The position numbers and the translations under genes were made by a program. From Thauera carbonicopians (lineage in GTDB: Bacteria > Pseudomonadota > Gammaproteobacteria > Burkholderiales > Rhodocyclaceae): a stretch of 64,000 bases of DNA. Under the pieces are notes generated by a model that searched no databases, was not told the origin of the DNA, and saw only the letters and a program-made list of their open reading frames with translations. Shown piece after piece: positions 19,582-28,393 of this stretch. The stretch is taken from positions 39,838 through 103,837 of the forward strand of contig NZ_JANUXN010000016.1 in assembly GCF_025699485.1 (NCBI RefSeq), in the 5' to 3' direction. Each line of letters opens with the position of its first letter. The stretch's first letter is position 1.

Positions 19582-20903
19582 TTGATCTCTCCCGACAATC
19601 TCTCGATTTCGCTCAGCGCCAGGCGGGCTTCGACTTCGGCCTGCAGCACCTGCTCGCGCACGGCGATCAACTGCCGCTCGGCCTCGAGCACGCTGTCGAA
19701 GTCCACCTGCCCCCCGGCCAGCGCGCTGCGCGCCGCGTCGCGGGTGGCTGCGGCCTGCGGCACCAGACTGTCGCGCAGCAGGCGCAGTCCGTCCCGTCCG
19801 CCGGTATAGGACGCCCACGCCGCGCCCAGCCGGCCGGCGGCTTCATCGGCTGCCGCGTCGCGTCGCGCCTCGGCGGCGGCGAGCATGCGTTCGGCTTCGT
19901 ATTCGCGGGCACGCCGGCTGCCCTGCTGCAAGGGAATCGTCACCTCGAACATCAGATCCCAGGATGAACGCCCTTCGTCGGGTCGGTTGTGAGTCAGGCC
20001 GATGCCGAAGTCCGGCAGGCGGTCGCGACGGGTACGATCCCGCTCGGTATGGGCTAGGCCGACGCCTTCCGCTGCGGCCATCACAGCCGGATTGAGGCTG
20101 CGCGCACGCTCGAAGCGGTCGGCGGCATCGCGCAGATCGGGTAGCGGACCGGGTTCGGCCGGCGCGACCAGCGGCGCATCGGGCCGGCGCGACAGCAGGC
20201 CGTTCAGCGCCGCTACCGCGCCACTGCGGGCACGCTCGCGCGCCAGCAGCAGCAGGCGCTGTTCGGTGATCTCGCGCTGCGCGCGCAGCACCGCCTGCTG
20301 CGGCAGCAGGCCGAGGCGGTAGCGTGCCAGCGCCAGGGTTTCCAGCTCCTGCATCAGCGCCAGCGCATCGCGCGCCAGCCCGAGTTCGCGGTCGGCTGCG
20401 TAATAGCGCAGCCAGGCCGCCTCGATCGCGGCCACGCGCTCGCTCCAGCCGGCATCGCGCACCGCGCCGGCCTGCCGCGCTCTCGCCTCGGCCGCCTTCA
20501 CATCCAGCTCGCGCTTGCCCCAGGCCGGCAGCGGCTGCACGATGCGGTAGCGCGTCTCGCCGACGCGCTCCGGCAGCAGCGAGGCCGAACGGCCGTTCAT
20601 GGTGTTGGTGAAGTCCATCAGTTCGAGTTCGAAGCGCGGATCGGGCAAGGCCCCGGCTGCCTCGATGCGCGCCTGCGCTGCCTCGACTTCGGCACGGTCG
20701 GCCGCATAGGCCGGGCTGTGCTCGCGCGCATAGTCGATCAGCCCGCGCGGCTCCGCGCCCAGGCCGGCTTCGTTCCCCGCGCCAGTGTCTGCGCTCAGCG
20801 CCGCCCCCGGCAACACAAGCGCCGTCACGGCCAGGCAGGCTGCGGCGCCGGCACGCAGGCCGGCCAGGACACGGGTAAACGCAGGCTTGCGAAGCCGGTT
20901 CAT
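19578..20903 (-). CDS. cusC: Outer-membrane efflux channel of the Cus pump (TolC/CusC family)
   Basis: A 441-residue TolC-family protein with a signal peptide (ACLAVTALVLPGAALSA) and two long alpha-helical repeats rich in Ala, Arg and Glu, the periplasmic tunnel. Its segment LDVKAAEARARQAG and the repeated LAGGQVDFDSVLEAERQL are typical of the CzcC/CusC branch. No lipobox Cys is evident. ATG at 20903 gives a normal signal peptide; a start at 20960 would add 19 non-signal residues. It is the first of the three pump genes on the minus strand, about 120 bp after the small cusF-like gene, and is translationally coupled to cusB. Confidence 0.9.
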   Translation of the reverse strand: MNRLRKPAFTRVLAGLRAGAAACLAVTALVLPGAALSADTGAGNEAGLGAEPRGLIDYAREHSPAYAADRAEVEAAQARIEAAGALPDPRFELELMDFTNTMNGRSASLLPERVGETRYRIVQPLPAWGKRELDVKAAEARARQAGAVRDAGWSERVAAIEAAWLRYYAADRELGLARDALALMQELETLALARYRLGLLPQQAVLRAQREITEQRLLLLARERARSGAVAALNGLLSRRPDAPLVAPAEPGPLPDLRDAADRFERARSLNPAVMAAAEGVGLAHTERDRTRRDRLPDFGIGLTHNRPDEGRSSWDLMFEVTIPLQQGSRRAREYEAERMLAAAEARRDAAADEAAGRLGAAWASYTGGRDGLRLLRDSLVPQAAATRDAARSALAGGQVDFDSVLEAERQLIAVREQVLQAEVEARLALSEIERLSGEIK

Positions 20904-21022
20904 TGCAGACTCCGAACATGTCGAGCGCGGGCGGCCAGGCCACGAGAGTCCAGGCCGCAAGGGAGCGGACAGTGCTGCAGCTCGAGCATCGGGATGAAGT
21001 CGAACCCGGACATGGCGAAGCC

Positions 21023-21388
21023 TCAGCGCAGGGGCTCCAGCTCGATCACGACGAGCTTGCCGTCGACCCTGTCGGCGATGAAGCGCACGCGATCGCCCGC
21101 CTTCAGGCCTTCGAGCATTGCCGCATCGGTGACACCGAACACCATCGTCATCGGCTGCATGTCCAGCCGCGGCAGGGGGCCGTGGGCAATCGTGATCCTG
21201 CCGCCGGCGGCATCCACCTTGCGCACCGTGCCTTCGGAATGATCACCTGCCTGTTCGACGGCAGTCGTACCATGACCGCCGTGGTGGTCGTGCCCGCTCT
21301 GGGCCAGCGCGACAGCGGGCGCGGCCAGGATCAGCGCCGAGGCCAGCAGGGAAATTCGCAGCGAAGGAATGCGAAGCGCCTTGTCCAT
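21023..21388 (-). CDS. cusF: Periplasmic copper-binding protein, CusF family
   Basis: A 121-residue small periplasmic metallochaperone. Residues 1-27 are a signal peptide (LLASALILAAPAVALAQ), followed by a His-rich segment (SGHDHHGGHG) and a CusF-type OB-fold. The metal-site region is GRITIAHGPLPRLDMQPMTMVF: the His and the Met-x-Met are present, but the Trp that caps the Cu(I) site in E. coli CusF is Met here. The ATG at 21388 is the only start that gives a signal peptide. It is the promoter-proximal gene of the cus operon on this strand and diverges from cusR across a CopR-like palindrome. The CusB-fused copy retains the Trp. Confidence 0.88.
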   Translation of the reverse strand: MDKALRIPSLRISLLASALILAAPAVALAQSGHDHHGGHGTTAVEQAGDHSEGTVRKVDAAGGRITIAHGPLPRLDMQPMTMVFGVTDAAMLEGLKAGDRVRFIADRVDGKLVVIELEPLR

Positions 21389-21460
21389 GTCTCTCTCTCT
21401 CCGTTGGATTGGGGATGAGCCGATGGTGCCCCGCCACCCCCGTCGACAAACTGACGCCAG

Positions 21461-21478
21461 GATTACATCTCTGTAATC
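21461..21478. promoter_or_regulatory. CopR/CusR-type palindromic operator
   Basis: The palindrome GATTACA (21461-21467), four bases, TGTAATC (21472-21478) is perfect over its 7-bp arms. It closely resembles the cop box bound by CopR/CusR response regulators. It lies in the 169-bp space between the divergent cusF and cusR genes and is placed to control both directions. Confidence 0.8.
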
Positions 21479-21557
21479 TGCGGTCCGCGCGCCGCCGCAC
21501 AGGGCACAATGCGCTTCAGTTCCAGCAACACGGCAAGCCCGGCTCCACCCTGCCCCG

Positions 21558-22271
21558 ATGAAGATCCTGATCGTCGAAGACGAACCCAAGACCGGCGACT
21601 ACCTGCGCCAAGGTTTGGCCGAAGCAGGCTTCGTCGTCGACCTCGCCCGCAACGGGCCGGATGGCCTGCACCTGGCGCTCAGCGGCGACTACGACCTGAT
21701 CGTGCTCGACGTCATGCTGCCGGGGCTGGACGGCTGGGGCGTGCTGCAGACGCTGCGCAGCGGTGGGCGCGAGATGCCGGTGCTGTTCCTGACCGCGCGC
21801 GACAGCGTCGAAGACCGCGTGCGCGGCCTCGAGCTCGGCGCCGACGACTACCTGGTCAAGCCCTTCGCCTTTTCCGAACTGCTCGCCCGCGTGCGCACCC
21901 TGCTGCGCCGCAGTCGCGGCAAGGAGCCCGAAGTGCTGCGCGCCGCCGATCTCGAACTCGACCTGCTGCGCCGCCGCGCCCAGCGCGCCGGCCAGCGCAT
22001 CGAGCTGACCGCCAAGGAATTCGCCCTGCTCGAACTGCTGCTGCGCCGCCGCGGCGAAGTGCTGCCGCGTTCGCTGATCGCCTCGCAGGTGTGGGACATG
22101 AACTTCGACAGCGACACCAACGTCGTCGAAGTCGCGGTGCGCCGCCTACGCGCCAAGGTGGACGACGCCTTCGAACCGAAGCTGATCCGCACCGTGCGCG
22201 GCATGGGCTACGTCTGTGACGCGGGCGACGCGGGCGAGGCCGCCGATGCGGGCACCCCGGCGGAGCGCTGA
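21558..22271 (+). CDS. cusR: Copper-responsive response regulator (CusR/CopR, OmpR family)
   Basis: A 237-residue OmpR/PhoB-type response regulator. The receiver domain (1-120) has the acidic pocket (EDE at 7-9), the phosphoacceptor Asp51 in [10 protein letters not shown], the Thr in LTARD and the Lys in YLVKPF. The winged-helix DNA-binding domain follows ([38 protein letters not shown]). The C-terminal 15 residues are an Asp/Ala/Gly-rich tail. It is followed 3 bp later by its kinase and should activate the cus genes through the nearby palindrome. Confidence 0.92.
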   Translation: MKILIVEDEPKTGDYLRQGLAEAGFVVDLARNGPDGLHLALSGDYDLIVLDVMLPGLDGWGVLQTLRSGGREMPVLFLTARDSVEDRVRGLELGADDYLVKPFAFSELLARVRTLLRRSRGKEPEVLRAADLELDLLRRRAQRAGQRIELTAKEFALLELLLRRRGEVLPRSLIASQVWDMNFDSDTNVVEVAVRRLRAKVDDAFEPKLIRTVRGMGYVCDAGDAGEAADAGTPAER

Positions 22272-22274
22272 ACG

Positions 22275-23702
22275 ATGCCGCTGTCGCTGACCGCCCGCCT
22301 CGCCCTGTTGTTCGCGCTGCTCACCGCCGGCCTGCTGATCGTGGTCGGCATCCTGCTCGGGCGCGCGGTCGAACACCACTTCGACGAACTCGACGCCCAT
22401 GAACTGGCGGCCAAGCTGACCCTGGTCGGCAACCTGATCCGCGAAGCCGGCACCGAGCCGGAACAGCATCTCGATGCCGCCTTCGCCGGCCAGGACACCG
22501 TCGGCCTGCTGCTGCGGGCGGCCGACGGCAGCGTGCTGCACGCGATCCAGCCTCGGGCCTTCACCGACGCACAACGCGCAGGCGCCGCGCTGAACGCGCG
22601 CGGCGAAACCTGGCACGAAGCCGGACGGGAATTCATCGGCCGCGAGATCGAACTGGCACCGGCCGACACCGGCGGCGAGCCGCTGCGCGTCGCGGTGGCT
22701 CTGGACATCTCCCACCATGCGCACTTCCTCGACGACGTGCGACGCGGATTGTGGCTCGGCATCTCGGCCGCGGCACTGGTCGCCGCCCTGCTCGGCTGGC
22801 TGGCTGCCCACCGCGGCCTGGCACCGCTGCGGCGGGTGACGAGCACCGCCCGCCGGCTGTCGGCCGACGGCCTGTCGCTGCGGCTGGACGAAGCCGGCGC
22901 GCCGGCCGAAGTGCGCGATTTCGTCGACGCCTTCAACGGCATGCTGGCACGGCTCGAAGCCTCCTTCACCCGGCTGTCGGACTTCTCCGCCGACATCGCC
23001 CACGAATTGCGCACACCGATCTCCAACCTGATGACGCAAACCGAAGTGGCGCTGTCGCGCGCGCGCAGCAGCGAGGCCTACCGCGAAGTGCTGGCCTCGA
23101 ACCTGGAAGAGTTCGAGCGCATCGCCCGCATGGTCGGCGACATGCTGTTCCTCGCCCAGGCCGAGAACGGCCGCCTGCCGCGCCCGGTCGAGACCGTGCA
23201 GCTCGACGACGAGGCGCGCGCGCTGATCGAGTTCTACGAAGCGCTGGCCGAAGACCGCGGCGTGAACATCACGCTGGCCGGCCAGGCGCGCGTCACCGGC
23301 GACAGGCTGATGCTGCGGCGCGCGCTGTCCAACCTGTTGTCCAACGCGCTGCGCCACACACCGGCCGGCAGCAGCATCGGCATCACCATCGATACCGAGA
23401 TCGGCGACGCGAACGAAGCCCCTGATGGCATGGTCACGCTGTCCGTGTCCAACCCCGGCGAAACCATCCCGCCCGACCAGTTGGAGCGCATCTTCGACCG
23501 CTTCCACCGCGCCAATAGCGAACATACCCGCAAGGGCGAAGGCGCCGGCCTCGGGCTGGCGATCACCCGCTCCATCGTTCTCGCCCACGGCGGCGCCATC
23601 CGCGCCGCCTCGGCCGACGGCCAGACTCGCTTCACCCTCACGCTGCCGCGCGCCATCGCGACGGGCGGCGTCTCCCCCTCTCACACAGGAGTTGCACCAT
23701 GA
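22275..23702 (+). CDS. cusS: Heavy-metal sensor histidine kinase (CusS/CopS)
   Basis: A 475-residue membrane kinase partner of CusR. TM1 is at about 10-35 and TM2 near 160-185, flanking a periplasmic sensor loop of about 125 residues. A HAMP domain follows TM2, then the H box FSADIAHELRTPISN with the phosphoacceptor His, the N box (LSNLLSNALRHTP), and the G boxes (VSNPGETIP; KGEGAGLGLAI). Note that G1 reads SNPGETIP rather than DxGxG, which is usual in the CusS group. The stop overlaps the next gene as ATGA, so the DUF411 gene is co-translated. Confidence 0.92.
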   Translation: MPLSLTARLALLFALLTAGLLIVVGILLGRAVEHHFDELDAHELAAKLTLVGNLIREAGTEPEQHLDAAFAGQDTVGLLLRAADGSVLHAIQPRAFTDAQRAGAALNARGETWHEAGREFIGREIELAPADTGGEPLRVAVALDISHHAHFLDDVRRGLWLGISAAALVAALLGWLAAHRGLAPLRRVTSTARRLSADGLSLRLDEAGAPAEVRDFVDAFNGMLARLEASFTRLSDFSADIAHELRTPISNLMTQTEVALSRARSSEAYREVLASNLEEFERIARMVGDMLFLAQAENGRLPRPVETVQLDDEARALIEFYEALAEDRGVNITLAGQARVTGDRLMLRRALSNLLSNALRHTPAGSSIGITIDTEIGDANEAPDGMVTLSVSNPGETIPPDQLERIFDRFHRANSEHTRKGEGAGLGLAITRSIVLAHGGAIRAASADGQTRFTLTLPRAIATGGVSPSHTGVAP

Positions 23703-24154
23703 ACCCCGTCCGTTCCTCCCTGATCGCCCTGATCGGCGCTGCCGTACTCGGCCTGGGCGCCACCGGCATCGCTGCCGCAGCCGACGACGAAGTCACGATG
23801 TTCAAGGACCCGTACTGCGGCTGCTGCGGCAAGTGGGCCGAGCACATGCGCGAACACGGCTTCAAGGTGAAGGAAGTCATCTCGCAGGAGATGGACCAGA
23901 TCAAGCACCAGGCCGGCGTGCCGCGCGCGCTGGGTTCCTGCCACACCGCCAGGGTCGGCAACTACATCGTCGAAGGCCACGTGCCGGCCGCCGACGTCAA
24001 GCGCATGCTGAGCGAAAAGCCCGCCATCACCGGCATCTCGGCACCGGGCATGCCGCTGGGCTCGCCCGGCATGGAAGGCCCCTACCCGGCCGACCGCTAT
24101 GATGTGGTGAGCTTCGATGCTGAGGGCAACACCGGGGTTTTCGCCAGCCATTGA
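23699..24154 (+). CDS. DUF411 periplasmic metal-binding protein
   Basis: A 151-residue DUF411 protein with a signal peptide (LIALIGAAVLGLGATGIAAAA) and the family Cys motif MFKDPYCGCCGKWAEHM, in which the C-x-C-C cluster is a probable metal ligand. Conserved LGSCHTARVGNYIVEGHVP follows. DUF411 genes are regularly found beside copper resistance genes, and this one is coupled to cusS by a 4-base overlap. A role in binding Cu in the periplasm is a reasonable inference; biochemistry is not established from sequence. Confidence 0.88.
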   Translation: MNPVRSSLIALIGAAVLGLGATGIAAAADDEVTMFKDPYCGCCGKWAEHMREHGFKVKEVISQEMDQIKHQAGVPRALGSCHTARVGNYIVEGHVPAADVKRMLSEKPAITGISAPGMPLGSPGMEGPYPADRYDVVSFDAEGNTGVFASH

Positions 24155-24290
24155 ACCCGGAGCCGCATTGCATCGAAGGCTCCGCAGGCATGTCCCAGTG
24201 ACCCTAGACTTGTCGCACACTGGGTCAGTCCGCCCTCACCGCAAAGGGAGTCCCCGACAGGCATGCCAGGAGACGACGAGCCCGTGAAAA

Positions 24291-24508
24291 TCAGCGGAGT
24301 CGTTCTTCCCGGTAATCGGTCGGGCTTTTTCCGGACCAGGCCTTGAAAGAAACTGCAAAGTGGCGGCTGCTCGAGAAGCCGACGTCCTGTGCAATGACCT
24401 TGATTGGAAAACGCTCGGATCGCAGGCGCTCGGCTGCAATCGACATTCTCTTGTTGATCAGGAAACGATACGGCGTCACACCCACGGCTTCCTTGAAGCA
24501 TTACGGGG
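24291..24508 (-). pseudogene. Remnant of an AraC-family regulator (C-terminal HTH only)
   Basis: The minus strand encodes about 65 residues that are the second helix-turn-helix of an AraC-type regulator: GVTPYRFLINKRMSIAAERL, then KVIAQDVGFSSSRHFAVSFK and WSGKSPTDYREE. The reading frame upstream is lost within a few codons and there is no effector domain, so this is a decayed fragment. It lies in an otherwise gene-poor stretch between the copper module and the terpene cluster, consistent with past rearrangement. Confidence 0.75.
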
Positions 24509-25093
24509 CTTGTGTTCATGACCATGATGCTGGTCTTTTGCTTCCGCCTTGTGATTCATCTTCGTCTCCGTTAGTAGCGGCAATGCAGGCTTTCTTCAGC
24601 CGCGATTCACTCTAAAGGAACGAATTACGATACAGGGAGCCAGCAAGACGTTTCCGCAAGATTCGGGAGCATTTGCGCAATATCTCGGACCTCGCGGGGC
24701 GAGCGAAAAGATCGACCCCGGGCTCCCGACCGGAACCACCAACGCCAGGCCTGGAAACCGAACAGGAAGGAATCGGCGCGTCCCTAGCGGCAGCTTCCGT
24801 TCTGCAAGTCGAGCACGCAGTCCGCTGCGGCATGCCGCGGCGAACGGACAGGGACGCCGCGATTCGCGCCGTATCACCTTCCACCCAGTTGAAGCCCGCT
24901 GCCGGTGACCAAGGCTCTGCGCAAGAGCGCGCGAGGGTAGCCAATAATGGGTCACCTCAGAAAACTCATGGTGCGCCAGGTTTTTTTGTATTTTTGACCC
25001 TATGCGGAATTTTTTTGATCGAAGATGCGCCTACCCGACAAAACACACATCCCCTTTGCTGTATTCGACACAGGCCTCTCGGGCTGCTCGCTG
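24509..25093. other. Gene-poor stretch of unknown content
   Basis: About 585 bp with no gene I can support. Several overlapping open frames exist (for example 24612-24944 on the minus strand) but their products match nothing I know. Positions 24985-25015 are unusually T-rich on the plus strand, which might mark a terminator or promoter region. With the AraC remnant, it looks like a decayed region at the left border of the terpene cluster. Confidence 0.35.
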
Positions 25094-25933
25094 TCAGTTG
25101 GTTAGCAACCGCGTACGCAGGCAGTCGCAGCGGGCGACATCCAGCCCGCAGGCCACCTCCAGATAACGGGCAACCGAACCGAAGTGCCTTGCGGCGCACT
25201 CGCAGGCCGCTGTCAGATACTCGGCCTCGACGCCGGCAATCGCCCGCAGCACTGCGCGAGCACGCGCGTCGAGCGGCGGCACACCCTGATCGGCACACCA
25301 CAGCTTGCGTGCCAACGCCTCGGCAGGCTGGCGCCGGCCACTCAACAGGTAGTCGGCGAGCACCGTCTCCCATGGCACATCCAGCGCCAGCAGCAGCATG
25401 GCGCAAACGAATCCGGTGCGGTCCTTGCCAGCGGCGCAGTGCACCAGCACGTTCGGTGCCCGGCCGTCGGCCAGCCGTGCGAACAAGGCCGCTAGCAGGC
25501 CGGCGTACTGCGTCGGCATGGCCAGGTAGGCGTCGCGCATCCAGCGCCGGGCGGCGGCGGCATCGAAATCCGGTTCTCGCAGCCGGACCCGCCACGCCGC
25601 AGCCTTGACCGCCGTCGGGCCGCCGGTATCGCCGGCGGTCAGCAACGCCGGCGCTGGCCCGGAGGGCCAGCGATTGGGGCGCGCCGCGCGTTCCCGCATG
25701 CTGCGCAGGTCGCACACCAGGCGGATGTCCAGCGTGCGCAGCCACTCGAGATCGGCCGCGCTCAGGTCGGACAAGGCATTGGACCGGAACAGCACGCCGC
25801 GGCGCACGGTGCGCCCGTCCGCCGCGCGATAGCCGCACAAGCTACGAAAGTTGGGCGCGCCCCGCAGCCGCTGTGGTACGCCGATGGCGTCGTCATCATT
25901 CACCGGCGCGTCCGGCACATCTGCAGCTCTCAT
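25094..25933 (-). CDS. Tyrosine-protein phosphatase (Siw14/PtpB-like)
   Basis: A 279-residue protein with the cysteine phosphatase loop HCAAGKDRTG (C-x5-R) in the middle, preceded by an Asp-rich N-lobe (NFRSLCGYRAADGRTVRRGV; LFRSNALSDLS) typical of the bacterial MptpB-like tyrosine/lipid phosphatases. The C-terminal half is helical (ARAVLRAIAGVEAEYLTAA). It is co-directional with the MBL hydrolase gene and overlaps its stop by ATGA, so the two form an operon. The operon is preceded by a copy of the terpene-regulon promoter element, linking this phosphatase to the regulon, but its substrate there is unknown. Confidence 0.85.
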   Translation of the reverse strand: MRAADVPDAPVNDDDAIGVPQRLRGAPNFRSLCGYRAADGRTVRRGVLFRSNALSDLSAADLEWLRTLDIRLVCDLRSMRERAARPNRWPSGPAPALLTAGDTGGPTAVKAAAWRVRLREPDFDAAAARRWMRDAYLAMPTQYAGLLAALFARLADGRAPNVLVHCAAGKDRTGFVCAMLLLALDVPWETVLADYLLSGRRQPAEALARKLWCADQGVPPLDARARAVLRAIAGVEAEYLTAACECAARHFGSVARYLEVACGLDVARCDCLRTRLLTN

Positions 25934-27024
25934 GGCACGGCCCGCCAGACATCCACGCCCGCACCATCGCGGGCGTGCTGCAGCCGCCCTTCGGCGTGCA
26001 GAAAGCAGGTATGCGCCAGGGTTTCGGCGCAGGCAAACAGGGTTTGCAGTTCGCTCAGGTGACGGGGATACAGCGCCCGAGCCAGGGCGAAGGTGGTCTG
26101 CGGTTCGCGGCAGAGATCGAGCAGGCGCGCGAACTTGCGCTGGTGGCGTTCGCGCAGCGCCTGGACGCGGGCGCGCACGCCAACGAAGGGGGTTTCGTGC
26201 GCGGGCAGCACCAGCACGTCTGCCGGCAGGGCTTCGAGGCGGTCGAGGGTGGCCAGCCAGCCGCGCAGCGGGTCGGCATCCGGCGCGGCCACGGGGCAGC
26301 CGCCATAGCCCACAACGCCCGCGCCATCGACGCCCGCCTCACCCGGCCCTGCCAGATCGCCTTCCCAGATGCCGACGACCGGCGAGATGCCAGGGAGCAG
26401 TTGGTCGCCGGCAATCAGGATGGCGCGTTCTACGCAGTACAGGCACACGTGTGCGGGTGAGTGCCCACGCCCGAACAGCACCTGCCATGCATCGTCGCCG
26501 ATGCGCAGCGTATCGCCATCGTGCAGAAACGCGAAGGCGGCGCGGGGCGGTAGCGGCGCATGGGTGGCGGCCGGCCGCGCGCAGGCCCATTCGACCATCG
26601 CCGCCGGCGCCCCGGCGCGCCGCCAGTAAGCCGCGACACGCGCAGCATGCCCCGTATCGCGGCGGGAGAGCGTGCGCCATTCCACTTCGCTCATCGACAG
26701 GCGGGCGCCAAGCCTCTCATGCAGCCAGCCGGCCAGGCCTACGTGATCGGGGTGGGCATGGGTCACCACCACGCGCGACACTGCGCCACCGCCCGGCAAG
26801 CTGGCCAGCACGCGCGACCAGATGTCGCGCGTGCTGGCAGCATTCAGCCCGGTATCGAGCAGCAGCCAGTGCGCACCGTCGCGCAGCAGATAGACATTCA
26901 CATGGTCGAAATCGAACGGCAGCGGCAGGCGCAGCCATTCGATGCCCGGCGCCACCACCTGCCGCTGCCCCGCGGCGGGCGATTCGGCAAAGGGGTAAAC
27001 GAGTGCTTGCAACATGACGGACAT
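25930..27024 (-). CDS. MBL-fold metallo-hydrolase
   Basis: A 364-residue metallo-beta-lactamase fold hydrolase. The metal-binding motif is THAHPDHVGLAGW, with further ligands in GRGHSPAHVC and ILIAGDQLLPGIS. A C-terminal region (VLPAHETPFVGVRARVQALR) resembles the long helical tail of the RNase Z/LACTB2-like thioesterase or glyoxalase group. Two possible starts exist, ATG at 27024 or 27015; neither has a strong ribosome-binding site. It diverges from the AraC regulator gene. A regulon element (27110-27126) with a -10-like sequence lies upstream. A thioesterase role on acyl-CoA esters of the terpene pathway is possible but unproven. Confidence 0.85.
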   Translation of the reverse strand: MSVMLQALVYPFAESPAAGQRQVVAPGIEWLRLPLPFDFDHVNVYLLRDGAHWLLLDTGLNAASTRDIWSRVLASLPGGGAVSRVVVTHAHPDHVGLAGWLHERLGARLSMSEVEWRTLSRRDTGHAARVAAYWRRAGAPAAMVEWACARPAATHAPLPPRAAFAFLHDGDTLRIGDDAWQVLFGRGHSPAHVCLYCVERAILIAGDQLLPGISPVVGIWEGDLAGPGEAGVDGAGVVGYGGCPVAAPDADPLRGWLATLDRLEALPADVLVLPAHETPFVGVRARVQALRERHQRKFARLLDLCREPQTTFALARALYPRHLSELQTLFACAETLAHTCFLHAEGRLQHARDGAGVDVWRAVP

Positions 27025-27082
27025 CCGTGAGAAAGGGCGGCAAAGGCGCTGCGACACCGGACATAGCGAGCACCTGCCTTGC

Positions 27083-27126
27083 AGGTTAAGCTCCAGCCCG
27101 TCATCCCGTCTTGCGTCGAGTTGCTG
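27083..27126 (-). promoter_or_regulatory. Terpene-regulon promoter (MBL-phosphatase operon)
   Basis: Read on the minus strand, CAGCAACTCGACGCAAG (27126-27110) is followed by a -10-like TAACCT at 27088-27083, which begins 25 bp after the first base of CAAG. It matches the shared regulon architecture and drives the MBL-fold gene starting at 27024. Confidence 0.65.
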
Positions 27127-27179
27127 TCCCCCCGGGGACAAAGCCCCTGCGCAGCAAGCCCCCCGCCGCGCAAAACCCA

Positions 27180-27222
27180 AGACCAGTTAACACAAGACGG
27201 CGCCGACGCCGCCGGCTATGGT
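27180..27222 (+). promoter_or_regulatory. Terpene-regulon promoter (AraC gene, probable autoregulation)
   Basis: On the plus strand AGACCAGTTAACACAAG (27180-27196) is followed, exactly 24 bp from the first base of CAAG, by TATGGT (27217-27222). It is the most diverged copy of the element. It lies about 195 bp before the AraC gene start and only 54 bp from the divergent copy, as expected for a self-regulated activator with a divergent target. An AT-rich stretch at 27275-27345 could hold a second promoter. Confidence 0.55.
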
Positions 27223-27417
27223 CTGCCGGACAGCCTCAGGGAGTCCGGCCTCGTCCGGCTTCCCCCAGGATATGTAAAGATAATAAAAATACTTAAAATC
27301 AATCACTTGCTTTGTTTGCGACAGCGTACCAAGATAACTTAGGACCGGCGAAACCCTATCGCGGATCGCCTTGCGGCGATACTCATCAGACGGCCACCCG
27401 TATGGAGGAGACACACC

Positions 27418-28254
27418 ATGGATCACAGCTGCGGACAGTACCGAAGTCCGGCACCCACCCCTCGGGCCTCCGGGCAGCACCCCGACAGAGTCATGTTCAT
27501 CAATCGCGACCGCATCGCCTATGCCGGCCTGTTGGGTGCGCCCAAGCAACGCAACCTCGGGTCGTTGACCCTGTACCTCTCCCTGGCGGGCCCTTTTCGC
27601 ATCCGAATCGAAGATGGCCCCTGGCACGCCACCCGCTTCGCCGTCGTTCCCCCTTACCTGCCGCACTGGGTGGCGACCGATGACCGCCTCATCGGCGTGG
27701 TGATGATCGAATCGGAATACATCGACCCGGCCGACCTGCCGGCCTCGCTCGCCCCCGGCATCCGACCGCTGGAGCACTGCGACATGGCCGACCGGCTGGG
27801 CGAGGTGTTTTCGAGCCTGTGCGGGCAGACGCATCTGTCCACCCGCGATTTCGACGAATTGTTCTTCGGCGTACGCCTCGTCACCCGCCCGCTCGATCAC
27901 CGCATCGCCCAGGTCGCCGAACGCATCCGCGCCGAACCGTACGAACTGCACCATGCCGATAGCGGCGCCAGCCAGGCCGGCCTGTCGTTTTCACGCTTCC
28001 TGCACCTGTTCGCCGACGAAGTGGGGGTCAGCTACCGCCGCTACCGTGCCTGGAAGCGGGCGCGGGCACTGCTGCCGTATGTGGCGCAGGCGCGCAACCT
28101 CACCGACGTGGCGCTCGAACTCGGCTACCCGGATTCGACCCACTTCAGCCATTCGATCCGCAGCGTGTACGGCCTGCGCCCCAAGGACATCTTCGCCGGC
28201 TCGCGTCGCCTGTCGGTGATCGTCCAGCCCGGCGCCGCCCGCCCATTCATCTGA
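27418..28254 (+). CDS. AraC-family transcriptional regulator (candidate activator of the terpene regulon)
   Basis: A 278-residue AraC/XylS protein. The N-terminal half (about 30-150) is a cupin-like effector-binding domain (LTLYLSLAGPFRIRIEDGPW; AVVPPYLPHWV). The C-terminal domain has the double helix-turn-helix: FSRFLHLFADEVGVSYRRYR and RNLTDVALELGYPDSTHFSH, ending with YGLRPKDIF. Start ATG at 27418 follows GGAGGAG. It is the only intact AraC protein in the window, sits at the edge of the terpene cluster, diverges from one target, and the recurrent promoter element has the direct-repeat half-sites 10 bp apart expected for this family. The ligand, probably a terpenoid alcohol or acid or CoA ester, is inferred. 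Confidence 0.88.
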   Translation: MDHSCGQYRSPAPTPRASGQHPDRVMFINRDRIAYAGLLGAPKQRNLGSLTLYLSLAGPFRIRIEDGPWHATRFAVVPPYLPHWVATDDRLIGVVMIESEYIDPADLPASLAPGIRPLEHCDMADRLGEVFSSLCGQTHLSTRDFDELFFGVRLVTRPLDHRIAQVAERIRAEPYELHHADSGASQAGLSFSRFLHLFADEVGVSYRRYRAWKRARALLPYVAQARNLTDVALELGYPDSTHFSHSIRSVYGLRPKDIFAGSRRLSVIVQPGAARPFI

Positions 28255-28393
28255 GCAGGATCATCGCACTCGAATGACATGCACCTGAAACCCTCTAAAA
28301 AAGTCGTTCACGTCCAGTAGCTCATACAGCCATCTTGTGAACCTTCTCGAAAACGCATCCACTCTCGTCTTTTGGGCGATCCCGCAGCCCGGC

